A stretch of 6,008 nucleotides of DNA. Source: Hydrogenophaga sp. (GTDB lineage Bacteria; Pseudomonadota; Gammaproteobacteria; Burkholderiales; Burkholderiaceae_C). The translations under genes were made by a program, and so were the position numbers. Positions 5,344-6,008 of this stretch are shown piece after piece; position 1 is the first letter of the stretch, and each line of letters starts with the position of its first letter. The stretch spans positions 1 to 6,008 of the forward strand of contig JAUXXN010000251.1 in assembly GCA_030684755.1 (NCBI GenBank), written 5' to 3'. Under the pieces are notes generated by a model, which saw only the letters and a program-made list of their open reading frames with translations, made no database searches and had not been told where the DNA came from.

Positions 5344-6008
5344 ATGAGCCAACTCGTCATATCACTCACCGCTATTCCTCCGCGTTTCTCCTACCTGCGC
5401 GAAACGCTACAGTCACTGGTCGATCAGAAGGCCTGTGTGGCATCCGTCAACCTTTACCTGCCTCGCCGATACCGGCGCTTCGAGTGGGACGCGTCTGTAT
5501 TGCCGTCAGTGCCCGAAGGCGTGCAGATTCGGCTGGTAGACGAAGACTTTGGGCCAGCCACCAAGGTTTTGCCCGCCGCGCTCGAGTACCGCAGTCAGGA
5601 CGTATCGATCCTGTTCTGCGACGACGACAAGGTTTACGACTCAGACTGGGCTCAGCGCTTTGTGAACGCCAGCCGCCAGCACCCTGGTTGCTGCATCGTG
5701 GAAGAGGGCGGCGATGTCTGCAACTACTCTAGCCACAGCTTTCGAGGCGAGCAACAACCACGATCAGGCCGTCGACCAAAGGACTTGGCCTACCGCCTTA
5801 AGCGCCTGACCAGCCTGGGCCTGTGGAAGCCGCGCAAGAATGTCGGTAGTGGTTACGTGGACATGCTCGAGGGCTGGGGCGGCGTTCTGGTGCGTCCCGA
5901 GTTCTTCACCGACGCCGCTTACGACATCCCCGACATCCTGTGGACCGTTGACGACATTTGGCTGTCTGGTCAGCTGGCGCTCAACAAGGTGCCGGTCTGG
6001 CTCAACGC
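5344..6008 (+). CDS. Probable GT-A-type glycosyltransferase, uncharacterised family, 3' partial
   Basis: The frame from ATG 5344 is open to the right edge: 221 codons, with the C terminus missing. The N terminus LVISLTAIPPRFSYLRETLQSLVDQ (4-28) resembles the first strand and helix of a GT2-like (GT-A) fold. It continues with LYLPRRYRRF (37-46), DFGPATKVLPA (68-78), a triple-Asp ILFCDDDKVYDSDW (89-102) that probably serves as the metal/nucleotide-sugar DxD, MLEGWGGVLVRPEFF (174-188) and VDDIWLSGQLAL (202-213). The late acidic DD could be the catalytic-base region. I recall similar proteins in polysaccharide clusters of Burkholderiales and alphaproteobacteria, generally without assigned activity. 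It follows the preceding gene by 19 nt and looks co-transcribed. Glutamate codons (4 GAA, 6 GAG) match the other glycosyltransferases rather than the neu genes. Function is by fold only. Confidence 0.78.
   Translation, partial: MSQLVISLTAIPPRFSYLRETLQSLVDQKACVASVNLYLPRRYRRFEWDASVLPSVPEGVQIRLVDEDFGPATKVLPAALEYRSQDVSILFCDDDKVYDSDWAQRFVNASRQHPGCCIVEEGGDVCNYSSHSFRGEQQPRSGRRPKDLAYRLKRLTSLGLWKPRKNVGSGYVDMLEGWGGVLVRPEFFTDAAYDIPDILWTVDDIWLSGQLALNKVPVWLN

Noticed and set aside
5484..5732. Plus-strand open frame of 82 codons near the right edge
   Set aside because: It lies in another frame inside the 5344-6008 gene, has an arginine-rich composition typical of shadow frames and shows no motif.

Overview
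The window reads as part of a surface-polysaccharide (LPS O-antigen, capsule or glycan) locus of a GC-rich Gram-negative bacterium. The best guess is a Burkholderiales/Comamonadaceae betaproteobacterium. That guess rests on GC-rich codon use and on a multi-hairpin intergenic element at about 1477-1550 that resembles repeats I remember from that family. All seven genes are on the + strand. The first is cut by the left edge and the last by the right edge.

The left half (1-3766) is a nonulosonic (sialic-type) acid module. It holds an acylneuraminate cytidylyltransferase (partial), a short-chain dehydrogenase resembling flagellin-modification protein PtmA, an N-acetylneuraminate synthase (neuB) and a hydrolysing UDP-GlcNAc 2-epimerase (neuC). 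NeuC should turn UDP-GlcNAc into ManNAc, NeuB should condense ManNAc with PEP to Neu5Ac, and the cytidylyltransferase should make the CMP-sugar donor. NeuB and NeuC look like the meningococcal Neu5Ac enzymes, while the cytidylyltransferase/SDR pair looks like the ptmB-ptmA pair of Campylobacter, so the final sugar is not certain.

The right half (3763-6008) holds three glycosyltransferase-like genes: a GT25-family (LPS type) enzyme, an uncharacterised DxD glycosyltransferase, and a second uncharacterised GT-A-like protein that runs off the window. None resembles a known sialyltransferase family.

Genes from neuB onward are tightly packed: a 3-nt gap, two ATGA stop/start overlaps, then a 19-nt gap. 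They are probably one transcript. The two earlier gaps are longer (51 and 128 nt) and contain hairpins. Glutamate codon use changes from strongly GAA in the first three genes to GAA/GAG balanced in the glycosyltransferases, with neuC intermediate, which suggests a mosaic locus. No RNA gene, CRISPR array, insertion sequence or convincing promoter was seen.
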